A stretch of 6,209 nt of DNA from an uncultured bacterium. Its GTDB lineage: Bacteria; Bacillota; Clostridia; Lachnospirales; Lachnospiraceae. The DNA lies in contig CAJMQQ010000090.1 of assembly GCA_905215625.1 (NCBI GenBank), positions 1 through 6,209 of the forward strand, given 5' to 3'. Positions 1 through 5,954 of the stretch are shown here, piece by piece. Position 1 is the stretch's first letter. Every line of letters begins with the position of its first letter. A model generated the notes under the pieces. That model was not told the origin of the DNA and searched no databases. It saw only the letters and a list, made by a program, of their open reading frames with translations. A program made the translations under genes and the position numbers.

Positions 1-445
1 AACAGATTACACAGACTTTCTGCCTGCTTACAAGATCCGAATACTGGATGTTGCGTCCTGTTTCCAGCTCATACCCTTTTATATCCAGATATTCTTCGCT
101 ATAACCCCCTACGCTGGTAGAAGAAAGGCTGTCATTTCCATGTTTTACTACCGTGGATACGGTTACCTGAGGGCTCATCTGGGCAAATACATCCGTATGT
201 TCTTCATAAAACTCATACATCTGCTCGTCATCCACAGAGCGGCTGTCGATATTGGTAACCCGAACCGTCATCTGATTAACCCCCATGCTGGCAAAGCTGT
301 CTACGACCGTAGACATATAGCCATTGACCACACTGACCAGAATAATCACCGAGGCAACACCGATAATAATCCCAAGCATGGTCAGAAAGGATCGCATTTT
401 ATTGCCCCATATACTCCGAAGCGCCATTTTAAAGGATTGAAGCAT
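1..445 (-). CDS. MacB-type ABC transporter permease, N-terminal part (runs off left edge)
   Basis: This is the membrane permease of a MacAB-like ABC exporter; only the first 148 residues are in the window. Residues 1-19 (MLQSFKMALRSIWGNKMRS) and the following TMLGIIIGVASVI are the typical opening of the MacB_PCD family, with the first membrane helix at about 20-41. The rest is the start of the extracytoplasmic domain, with family-like segments such as VGGYSEEYLDIKGYELETGR near 111-131. I place the start at the ATG at 443-445 rather than the in-frame ATG at 425-427, because homologues normally begin five to ten residues before MAL. No strong ribosome site precedes it: a GGAG lies 12 nt upstream, inside the ATPase gene. 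The gene overlaps the ATPase gene by 17 nt, which points to translational coupling. The substrate cannot be read from this part. The family call is firm; the exact start is likely. Confidence 0.93.
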   Translation of the reverse strand, partial: MLQSFKMALRSIWGNKMRSFLTMLGIIIGVASVIILVSVVNGYMSTVVDSFASMGVNQMTVRVTNIDSRSVDDEQMYEFYEEHTDVFAQMSPQVTVSTVVKHGNDSLSSTSVGGYSEEYLDIKGYELETGRNIQYSDLVSRQKVCVIC

Positions 446-1151
446 ACTCTTTTACATCTCCGTCAAAATTAATTTTTCCATCCTGAATCCGGACTACCCG
501 TTTTGCCTCCAGGGCAATAGAACTATCATGGGTAATCATCACAATGGTGTTGCCTTCCTGGTTTAACTGTTTTAAAAAGTCCAGCACTTCCCTGCTGGTT
601 TTGGAATCCAGAGCTCCGGTAGGCTCATCGGCCAAAATCAGCGATGGATCTCCTGCCAGGGCTCTGGCAATGGAAACCCTCTGCTGCTGGCCTCCGGAAA
701 GCTGGTTAGGCCGGTTCTGGTATTTTTCCTTCAGTCCCACTTTTTCTAAGGAAGCCAGCGCCCGTTCTCTCCGCTCTGCCGTCCCCACTCCTGCATACAA
801 AAGCGGCAGTTCCACGTTTTCTAACAGATTCAGCTTAGGAAGCAGGTTATACTGCTGGAAAATAAACCCAATCATTTTGTTGCGGATTTCTGCCAGTTGA
901 TCGTCTTTCATATCACTGACATCCTGGCCGCCTAAAAAATAGGTTCCCTCTGTCGGCACATCCAGCGCCCCGATAATGTTCATCAGCGTAGACTTTCCGC
1001 TGCCCGACTTTCCTACAATGGCTACAAATTCCCCTTTACTGATGGTGAGGGAGATGCCGTCATTGGCCCGTACTTCCTCGTCTCCCATCTGATAAATCTT
1101 GTAAATATCATTTAGTTCAATTAACGGGGTTCCCTTTTTCTGATTTTCCAT
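429..1151 (-). CDS. MacB/LolD-type ABC transporter ATP-binding protein
   Basis: This cytoplasmic ATPase subunit powers the neighbouring permease. All nucleotide-binding motifs are intact: Walker A GKSGSGKS at residues 47-54, Q-loop glutamine near 99 (FIFQQYNLLP), signature LSGGQ at 151-155, Walker B LILADEP at 171-177, D-loop GALD at 179-182 and switch histidine H208. The LNLLENVELPLLYAGV segment after the Q-loop and the 240-residue length are typical of the MacB/LolD/FtsE-like subfamily used for lipoprotein, peptide or drug export and for bacitracin-type resistance systems. The start is set by an AGGAGG (minus strand, 1156-1161) four nt before the ATG; that site overlaps the stop codon of the adaptor gene, which ends 8 nt upstream. 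The C-terminus overlaps the permease start. Function as an export ATPase is certain; the cargo is unknown. Confidence 0.97.
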   Translation of the reverse strand: MENQKKGTPLIELNDIYKIYQMGDEEVRANDGISLTISKGEFVAIVGKSGSGKSTLMNIIGALDVPTEGTYFLGGQDVSDMKDDQLAEIRNKMIGFIFQQYNLLPKLNLLENVELPLLYAGVGTAERRERALASLEKVGLKEKYQNRPNQLSGGQQQRVSIARALAGDPSLILADEPTGALDSKTSREVLDFLKQLNQEGNTIVMITHDSSIALEAKRVVRIQDGKINFDGDVKEYASIL

Positions 1152-1159
1152 AGCGCCTC

Positions 1160-2863
1160 CTATCTTTCGCCGGGGCCTCTGCCAGGGCCGCCCCCACCGG
1201 GACCTCCCATACCGCCTCCGCCAGGAACCGCCATCTGCATCATAGCTCCTATGGAATCCGATTCTTTGCTGGATTCATCTACATAGACTTCGTCTCCTTC
1301 TGACAGTCCTTCTGTAATCTCTACGTAAGTATCGTTTGTAAGGCCGGTTTCCACCTGGACTGCCCGGAATCCTGCCGGAACTCCATCTGCAGACTCTGTT
1401 ACCGTATCGTCTTTTACATAAACCTGATTTCCTCTCATCAGGGAATCCACTGGTATGGTCAGAACGTCCTCTGCCTGGTCAATGATAATGGTTCCGTCTA
1501 CATTCATGCCTGGAAGCAAAGCTCCAGCTTCCTCTAATGTTACGGTTACCGGATAGGTAGTTACGCCATTGCTGTACGTACTCTGCAGGCTCACATTGGT
1601 AACCGTTCCGGAAAAAGTCTGACCCTCAAAGGCATCTGCCGTTACCACAACTTCCTGTCCTACCTTTACATTCTGAATATCCAGTTCATCAATGGACATC
1701 TCAAAGGTAAGAGATGACAAATCGTAAATAACCGCTAATGTGGTATCCGAACTTCCAGAGCGGGTAATGTTGTCTCCCACTTTAGCCGCTTTCTGGATAA
1801 CCTGTCCGGATATGGGGGCGGTAATGGTATAATTTTCCAGGCTGTCCTGGGTGCTTTCCAGCTTATTCTTAGCCGTTTCTAGCCCTTCCTCTGCCTGGTC
1901 CAGCGCGTTTTTATAAGTTTCCAAAAGGTCTGATGCTGATTTTGATGTAATCCTGAAAATCGGCTGGCCTTCGGTTACATAATCTCCTTCGCTGACTAAC
2001 AGCTGTTCAATCTCTGCACTGCCATTTCCGGAAAAGCTGGCGCTCATGGTTTTATCGACAGAGACGGAAAAGCTTCCTTCTTCACTGCAGGCAAATTCTC
2101 CTACTTCCGCTGTGGCTGTCATATCGGTTGTCAGACCGCCTGGGTTTGCCACTGTAATGGTCACATAACGTACCAGCCTGCCTCCTGCCAGGGTTTCGTC
2201 CATACTGCTGACTGTGGTTACCTGACCGGCTAACTGCTCGCCAGTTCCGCTTAACGTTACAACCGCCTGGTCTCCAACCTGCATCATAGCCGCTTCTTCT
2301 CTTAAAAACGGCAGCCGCAGCTTCATCATAGCGTCACTGTAAATGTCTGCGATCTGGGAGCCATTATTAATTTTGTCACCAGCTTCCACATACAAGTTTT
2401 TGATATATCCGGTCTCGGTTGCTTTATAGGTATTGCCGCTCCACTCTGACTGGGCTTCGCTGTAGTCCTCTTTGGCGCTGTTATAGGAACTTTCCGCCCT
2501 GGAAACGGAGTTGGTGGCAGAACTCAGCTCCGAGTCAATGGAAGATGGATCGATCTGATAGAGAATTTGTCCCTTTTCCACCTGATCTCCTTCCTCAAAA
2601 TCCGCCATTGTCACTTCCCCTTCTACCAAGGACGTAATCGTATAGGTATCTTTTGCCGCCAACGTGCCGGAAGACGACAAGGTAGACGTAATACTCTGTT
2701 TTGCAACTGTGGCCGTCCGGTTTTCCTGTGCCGGCGCTGCCGCTGCCTTTGCTTTCTGTCTGAAAACCATGATTCCTGCAAGAGCCGCTGCAATCAGTAC
2801 CAGCACTGCAATGAGAATAACGGTTCTATTTAGCTTTTTCCTTTTTCTGCTCTTTTTTTCCAT
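1160..2863 (-). CDS. MacA/HlyD-type efflux adaptor with two lipoyl-like modules and a Gly-rich tail
   Basis: This is the membrane-fusion (adaptor) subunit of the exporter, called 'efflux RND transporter periplasmic adaptor' in Gram-positives. A very basic N-terminus (MEKKSRKRKK) precedes one membrane helix at about 14-33; the rest is outside the cell. Two adaptor units appear in tandem. The first has a barrel-sandwich half at about 66-105 (SGTLAAKDTYTI, EGDQVEKGQILYQIDP), a short helical Ser/Glu-rich hairpin at 107-142, the second half at 145-178 (TGYIKNLYVEAGDKI) and a beta-barrel to about 255. The second repeats this at about 275-308 (EGDYVTEGQPIFRI), a coiled hairpin at 310-343, ITAPISGQVIQKAAKVGDNI at 347-366, then a beta-barrel and proximal domain to about 530. 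The end is PGGGGMGGPGGGGPGRGPGER. At 567 residues it is much longer than a classical MacA (about 370-400). An AGGAG seven nt before the ATG supports the start; the SLH gene ends 15 nt upstream. Confidence 0.94.
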   Translation of the reverse strand: MEKKSRKRKKLNRTVILIAVLVLIAAALAGIMVFRQKAKAAAAPAQENRTATVAKQSITSTLSSSGTLAAKDTYTITSLVEGEVTMADFEEGDQVEKGQILYQIDPSSIDSELSSATNSVSRAESSYNSAKEDYSEAQSEWSGNTYKATETGYIKNLYVEAGDKINNGSQIADIYSDAMMKLRLPFLREEAAMMQVGDQAVVTLSGTGEQLAGQVTTVSSMDETLAGGRLVRYVTITVANPGGLTTDMTATAEVGEFACSEEGSFSVSVDKTMSASFSGNGSAEIEQLLVSEGDYVTEGQPIFRITSKSASDLLETYKNALDQAEEGLETAKNKLESTQDSLENYTITAPISGQVIQKAAKVGDNITRSGSSDTTLAVIYDLSSLTFEMSIDELDIQNVKVGQEVVVTADAFEGQTFSGTVTNVSLQSTYSNGVTTYPVTVTLEEAGALLPGMNVDGTIIIDQAEDVLTIPVDSLMRGNQVYVKDDTVTESADGVPAGFRAVQVETGLTNDTYVEITEGLSEGDEVYVDESSKESDSIGAMMQMAVPGGGGMGGPGGGGPGRGPGER

Positions 2864-2878
2864 CCCTGTTCTCCTGTC

Positions 2879-3991
2879 TTATAATTCCAAGAAATCTACG
2901 ACCCGATAGGTCGGTTCTCCATCTGCATTGGTGGTTTTTTCACAAATCAGCACCACATCATCACCGACCTTTACTGTCCCGTACATGGAAAATGCGTATT
3001 GGAGTTCGGAAGAAGTCAGGGTGTATTCTGCCTGGGGATCTTCCTCATCGTCATTGTCCAGAAGCACTGCACTTGGGATCATCACATCGGAAGAATTATA
3101 ATAAATATGGGTAACTTCACCGCGGACTACCACTCTTCCTGTATCTTCATCATCACTGTCAGCAGAATAATACCAGACTGTTTTGGTATCGGAATTCCAG
3201 TAAATCACACCATAGCCGTCATTGGCCAATGCGCTTTTTACGGTTTCTTCATAGGCACTTTCCCCATTTAAAAACCAGCTGGCTTCTGAGGTATCAAACG
3301 GAATCACGCTGGACAGTTTCTGGGAACGGCGCACCAGCTTCGGACCTTTTAAGCTGTTGTCTACCATATTTAACGGATTAATTTCTCCATCCTCGGTCAG
3401 CTCGCATCCCAGAATACTTCCGTAAATGGTATTGGAATCTTTCGGCTTTGTCCGAAGCAGATTGTAAAACAGGTTGATGCAGTCCTTTTTATTTAAAACC
3501 TCTCCGCTTTCTCGGTCGATTCCTTCTCCCAGCTCTAAGAACTGGAATTTGGCGCTTCTGGCATGAACCTGATCGCCGGTAAAATCTTCATTGGTATAGC
3601 CCAGCATGGCCAGAACAGCCCGTTCTGCGTCCTGCATGGTAATGTATTCATCCGGTTTAAACTGACCGCCCAGGTATCCGCTCATCCATCCTTCTTTTGC
3701 TGCAATCCGGATGTAGGACGCGTATTCGCTGTCTTTTGGAACATCGGAAAATACGGATACGCTGCTTTCGCTGCTGACTGTACTTCTGTAATCCGATGCC
3801 CGGACCAGCATTTTGGCAAACTCCCCTCTGGTCACGCTGGCTCCTGTACTATAGGAATCGGCAATGCCGGACAGTTCGATTACCCGCTCTCTCATGTCGT
3901 ACCCGACTGCAGCCTGGGATTGTATCGGTACCATCACAGAAGCGGCTCCTGCCATCATGGTCAGAGCCGCATAAAATTTTCTCTGATTCAT
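2879..3991 (-). CDS. Secreted S-layer homology (SLH) domain protein
   Basis: This is an exported protein predicted to bind secondary cell-wall polymer. A signal peptide spans about residues 1-27 (MNQRKFYAALTMMAGAASVM, likely cut at SQA/AVG). SLH-like repeats follow: the first at about 34-68 with VTRGEFAKMLVRA; a clear one at 81-131 with FSDVPKDSEYASYIRIAAKEGWMSGY and FKPDEYITMQDAERAVLAML; and a degenerate third at about 136-181 ending in KKDCINLFYNLLR. Residues 185-370 are a beta-rich, acidic region (DSDDEDTG, DNDDEEDPQ) that I do not recognise. No LPXTG or other sortase signal is seen. It is the promoter-proximal gene of the exporter operon, so it probably supports or is functionally tied to the ABC exporter; that link is inference. 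A long ribosome site (GGAGAGGAG, minus strand 3998-4006) sits six nt before the ATG and fixes the start. Confidence 0.92.
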   Translation of the reverse strand: MNQRKFYAALTMMAGAASVMVPIQSQAAVGYDMRERVIELSGIADSYSTGASVTRGEFAKMLVRASDYRSTVSSESSVSVFSDVPKDSEYASYIRIAAKEGWMSGYLGGQFKPDEYITMQDAERAVLAMLGYTNEDFTGDQVHARSAKFQFLELGEGIDRESGEVLNKKDCINLFYNLLRTKPKDSNTIYGSILGCELTEDGEINPLNMVDNSLKGPKLVRRSQKLSSVIPFDTSEASWFLNGESAYEETVKSALANDGYGVIYWNSDTKTVWYYSADSDDEDTGRVVVRGEVTHIYYNSSDVMIPSAVLLDNDDEEDPQAEYTLTSSELQYAFSMYGTVKVGDDVVLICEKTTNADGEPTYRVVDFLEL

Positions 3992-4046
3992 ATAAAACTC
4001 CTCTCCTATTCATTCCTAGGGGTAACTTTAACAGAATAATGTGTTC

Positions 4047-4075
4047 ATTTTGTGTTTTTCTGAAAAAAATGATAA
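4047..4075 (-). promoter_or_regulatory. Tentative promoter of the SLH-exporter operon
   Basis: On the minus strand TTATCA (4070-4075) and CAAAAT (4047-4052) are 17 nt apart and match the vegetative -35/-10 consensus at four of six positions each. They would put the transcript start near 4040, about 50 nt before the SLH start codon. An alternative weak pair nearby is TTCAGA/CATTAT. A promoter must lie in this intergenic region because the operon is divergent from the next gene, but neither pair is strong. Confidence 0.25.
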
Positions 4076-4086
4076 GATAGTTTTTG

Positions 4087-4115
4087 TTGTAACGGATATG
4101 GGGAACTGGTATAAT
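4087..4115 (+). promoter_or_regulatory. Extended -10 promoter, plus strand
   Basis: TTGTAA (4087-4092) and a perfect TATAAT (4110-4115) are separated by 17 nt, and the -10 is preceded by TG in the extended -10 position (TGGTATAAT). This is the best sigma-A-type promoter in the intergenic region. Transcription would begin near 4122, leaving a leader of about 220 nt before the DUF6061-like gene at 4342, unless it serves a small transcript or a lost gene. Confidence 0.6.
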
Positions 4116-4219
4116 TAGGAAGATCAAATAGCACAAATAATTTCTGGGCGTATACGCTTGGAGTTGTCGGTTTTGGAATTGTTTCAATGGGATGCTTTTG
4201 GAGAGATAAAAACAACTAG
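4115..4219 (+). pseudogene. Orphan open-frame tail with a membrane-helix-like segment (possible gene remnant)
   Basis: An open frame of 34 codons begins right after a TAA stop at 4112-4114 and ends at the TAG at 4217-4219. It has no start codon at its head; the only in-frame ATG, at 4187, would leave ten residues. The translation includes WAYTLGVVGFGIVSMGCFW followed by RDKNN, the shape of a final membrane helix with a charged cytoplasmic tail. This could be the surviving C-terminus of a deleted membrane protein or a chance frame. I cannot name a family. It lies just downstream of a good promoter, which fits a truncated gene but does not prove it. Confidence 0.3.
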
Positions 4220-4341
4220 AAGGAAATCGGAAAATCTCATAACACATTATAACATATAACAATAACGACATGGTGAACTGATTGAAATGATTTCGATATT
4301 TAACTCTGTAACTGATTATTAAAAAATGGAGATAAGATACG

Positions 4342-4578
4342 ATGAGAACAATTTATGCAGAATACAACATGAACCATGATAGTGTTGATGTTTACACAAG
4401 TGTTGGATATATGCTTCGCATTGATTGCTGGGAAGCTGAAAAAGATTTAAAAACCACATATGGATCAGAATGCGCACTTACTTCATTGGCTGTGGATGAG
4501 CCTTTGGAATATGCAAGATTATATCTTGAAGGCAATTTACAGATGTGGGTGGATGTAGAAGATTCACTTGAATTATAG
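4342..4578 (+). CDS. DUF6061-like small protein
   Basis: This 78-residue acidic protein has no signal peptide or membrane helix. From memory its layout matches the DUF6061 family of small Firmicute proteins: an opening beta-hairpin (TIYAEYNMNHDSVDVYTSVG), a conserved IDC-like strand at 27-29, and a C-terminal helix pattern DEPLEYARLYLEGNLQMWVD at 52-71, comparable to the 'NDPLAYADLVLNG' stretch I recall for the family. Its function is unknown. A GGAG at 4328-4331, ten nt before the ATG, supports the start, although the spacing is on the long side. It precedes the CarD-like gene by 173 nt. The codons are AT-rich, like those of the next two genes and unlike the exporter operon. The family call is moderately confident; the gene itself is likely real because of its ribosome site and conserved pattern. 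Confidence 0.75.
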   Translation: MRTIYAEYNMNHDSVDVYTSVGYMLRIDCWEAEKDLKTTYGSECALTSLAVDEPLEYARLYLEGNLQMWVDVEDSLEL

Positions 4579-4739
4579 ACAATTTGATGAAAATATATAT
4601 TTTATAAAAATTACTCTGAGAAGTTATTCACAAAAAAGCATAGGAAACCCGTAGCAAATATACCGAAAATAAATATGTGTTAGGAAAATTACTTACGAAA
4701 GAGAAAAAATTTTGATAAAATTAAAGTTAAATGGAAGTG

Positions 4740-4745
4740 AGGTGA
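4740..4745 (+). promoter_or_regulatory. Ribosome binding site that sets the GTG start of the CarD-like gene
   Basis: AGGTGA at 4740-4745, within GTGAGGTGA, is complementary to the 3' end of 16S rRNA and lies six nt before GTG 4752. An out-of-frame ATG at 4748-4750 is only two nt away and would give six codons before a stop. The frame has a stop at 4743-4745, so GTG 4752 is the only initiator that keeps the conserved YQIDEYVM N-terminus. Confidence 0.8.
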
Positions 4746-4751
4746 TTATGT

Positions 4752-5255
4752 GTGTATCAAATAGATGAATATGTAATGAAGGTGAATACAGGATTATGTC
4801 ACATCGAAAATATTGTTCACTTAGATGGAATTGGTATTGAAAAAAATAAATTATATTATCTCTTGATTCCTCTTTCTGATGATAAATCTAAAATATATGT
4901 TCCTGTAGATCCAGAGCCGACCTCTATTCGTCATGTTATGAATATTAAAGAAGCGTGGTCACTAATAGAAAGAATATCAAGTATTAATGAAGTAAATATA
5001 AAAAATGAAAAACAGAGGGAACAGGAATATAAAAATGCTATTAAAAGTACTGATCCTGAAAGATGGGTTAGTATCATCAAAACAATGTATTTGAGAAAAC
5101 AGAAACGAACAGCAGAAGGGAAAAAAAGTACTGCAATGGATGAACATTATTTCAAGGTAGCTGAAGATTATCTATATTCTGAACTTGCTTTTGCAATTGG
5201 AAAAGAAAAATCAGAAATACTTCATATCATTGCCGAAACCATTCAAAACAAATAG
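4752..5255 (+). CDS. CarD family transcriptional regulator
   Basis: This is a cytoplasmic regulator of the CarD/CdnL/TRCF family, which binds the beta subunit of RNA polymerase and affects the stability of open promoter complexes. The N-terminal RNA-polymerase-interacting Tudor-like domain is at about residues 1-62 (YQIDEYVMKVNTGLCHIENI, KNKLYYLLIPL, KIYVPVD). The all-helical C-terminal domain is at about 63-165, with SIIKTMYLRKQKR at 107-119 and LYSELAFAIG at 141-150, a classic family signature. The 167-residue length is normal. The gene starts with GTG after a strong ribosome site. The region before it is very AT-rich and offers no convincing promoter; a TTACGA/TAAAAT pair near 4693-4721 is weak. 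The Trp known in mycobacterial and Thermus CarD to wedge into the promoter fork is not obvious here: Asn82/Ile83 occupy the approximate place. The family call is firm; the target genes are unknown. Confidence 0.93.
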   Translation: MYQIDEYVMKVNTGLCHIENIVHLDGIGIEKNKLYYLLIPLSDDKSKIYVPVDPEPTSIRHVMNIKEAWSLIERISSINEVNIKNEKQREQEYKNAIKSTDPERWVSIIKTMYLRKQKRTAEGKKSTAMDEHYFKVAEDYLYSELAFAIGKEKSEILHIIAETIQNK

Positions 5256-5287
5256 AATATAGCTTAAAATATTTTGATTTTCTTCGC

Positions 5288-5317
5288 TTGACTTTAAAGG
5301 ATTATATTTGCTAAAAT
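5288..5317 (+). promoter_or_regulatory. Promoter of the lipoprotein gene
   Basis: TTGACT (5288-5293) and TAAAAT (5312-5317) are 18 nt apart, with TG in the extended -10 position (TGCTAAAAT). Each hexamer matches the sigma-A consensus at five of six positions. The predicted start is near 5324, about 30 nt before the lipoprotein ATG, so this gene is likely transcribed independently of the CarD-like gene. Confidence 0.65.
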
Positions 5318-5354
5318 TTGGTTCTATGAAAATTAGAATTTAAGGAGTATCCAT

Positions 5355-5855
5355 ATGAAAAGAGTGTTGATTTTCATTTTGATGACAGTTTGTATTTTAG
5401 GAATGTCAGGCTGTGGCAGCAAAGATGCTACGCCAAAAGAATCCGATTCTGTCAGCAATTCGGGGCAAAATGCAGATACCAGTAATCCTAACGAGGAAAA
5501 AAATTGGTCTGAACAAGATGTTGCTTCTATGTTTTCCCATGTACAAGAAGCAGATTGGGAGTATATAGACTGCGTTTTGATTCCTGATCATGCCAGTGAC
5601 CGCATTGGTGCGGTACTCTTTTATAACGATAAGAATCAAACAAGCAATGTTGCATTTTTTGATTCAAATGGACAATTTCAACAGTGTGGCACATTTGCAA
5701 AAATGTCTGCTGAACCTGGTTTTAAGTATCTCGGAGATGGTGCAGTAACATTTAAGTTGGAAACAGAGGATGGTACAGTCTACAACTACACGCTCACAAT
5801 CTCGATTGATGACAGCGAGGTAAATTTCAAAGTGGAGGATGATTTAGCAAAATAG
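5355..5855 (+). CDS. Small secreted lipoprotein of unknown function
   Basis: This 166-residue protein begins with a lipoprotein signal peptide: basic MKR, a hydrophobic core VLIFILMTVCILG, and a lipobox ending at Cys20 (GMSGC, with Met rather than Leu at -3). Residues 21-50 are a Ser/Asn/Asp/Glu-rich linker typical of surface lipoproteins. Residues 51-166 form a compact, probably beta-rich domain with repeated strand-like patterns (WEYIDCVLIPD, IGAVLFYND, SNVAFFDSNGQ, VTFKLETEDGTVYNYTLTI). I do not recognise its family. Cys73 and Cys111 could pair outside the cell. AAGGAG (5342-5347), seven nt before the ATG, and a good promoter support the start. It would be anchored on the outer face of the membrane. 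No gene next to it is an obvious partner. Confidence 0.88.
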   Translation: MKRVLIFILMTVCILGMSGCGSKDATPKESDSVSNSGQNADTSNPNEEKNWSEQDVASMFSHVQEADWEYIDCVLIPDHASDRIGAVLFYNDKNQTSNVAFFDSNGQFQQCGTFAKMSAEPGFKYLGDGAVTFKLETEDGTVYNYTLTISIDDSEVNFKVEDDLAK

Positions 5856-5943
5856 CTTACAGCTTATAGAGTTGAAGAATTTTAAATTTGATGAATGGGA
5901 AGGATTATTTGAAGCACCCACAAAGGAAGAATTGGAGTATTAA
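5848..5943 (+). pseudogene. Orphan open-frame tail, possible gene remnant
   Basis: Immediately after the lipoprotein gene, in another frame, a 31-codon open stretch ends at the TAA at 5941-5943. Its last part reads FKFDEWEGLFEAPTKEELEY, a charged, amphipathic and protein-like composition. There is no ATG; a TTG at 5872 could start a 23-residue peptide but has no ribosome site. It looks like the C-terminus of a lost gene. I cannot assign a family, and chance in AT-rich DNA is a real alternative. Confidence 0.28.
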
Positions 5944-5954
5944 TTCTCAAAGTA

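Larger units (their letters stand above)
3992..4341. other. 350-nt AT-rich divergent intergenic region
   Basis: This gap separates the minus-strand exporter operon from the plus-strand AT-rich genes. From left to right it contains the SLH ribosome site, weak minus-strand promoter candidates, a good plus-strand extended -10 promoter (4087-4115), an orphan 34-codon open frame with a membrane-helix-like stretch (4115-4219), four copies of ATAAC (starting at 4239, 4249, 4256 and 4262), a small inverted repeat GAAAT-G-ATTTC (4284-4294), two copies of AACTGATT (4276-4283 and 4310-4317), and the ribosome site of the next gene. I see no tRNA, riboswitch core or strong terminator hairpin here. Confidence 0.7.

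Noticed and set aside
140..472. A 110-codon plus-strand open frame at the left end
   Set aside because: It is antisense to the MacB-type permease, whose N-terminus is clearly recognisable.
544..900. A plus-strand open frame inside the ABC ATPase gene
   Set aside because: It is antisense to intact Walker and signature motifs, with no ribosome site.
3563..4039. A 158-codon plus-strand open frame across the SLH gene
   Set aside because: It is antisense to a well-supported gene with signal peptide and SLH motifs; the composition is that of a shadow frame.
3849..4271. A 140-codon minus-strand open frame overlapping the SLH gene start
   Set aside because: Its C-terminal part is a frame-shifted reading of the SLH signal peptide and first repeat; there is no ribosome site and no recognisable protein pattern.
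4590..4603. Perfect 14-nt palindrome of A and T only after the DUF6061-like gene
   Set aside because: The stem would be all A-T and too weak for a terminator; such palindromes are expected in DNA this AT-rich.
5406..5639. A 77-codon minus-strand open frame inside the lipoprotein gene
   Set aside because: The plus-strand gene has promoter, ribosome site and lipobox; the antisense frame has none.
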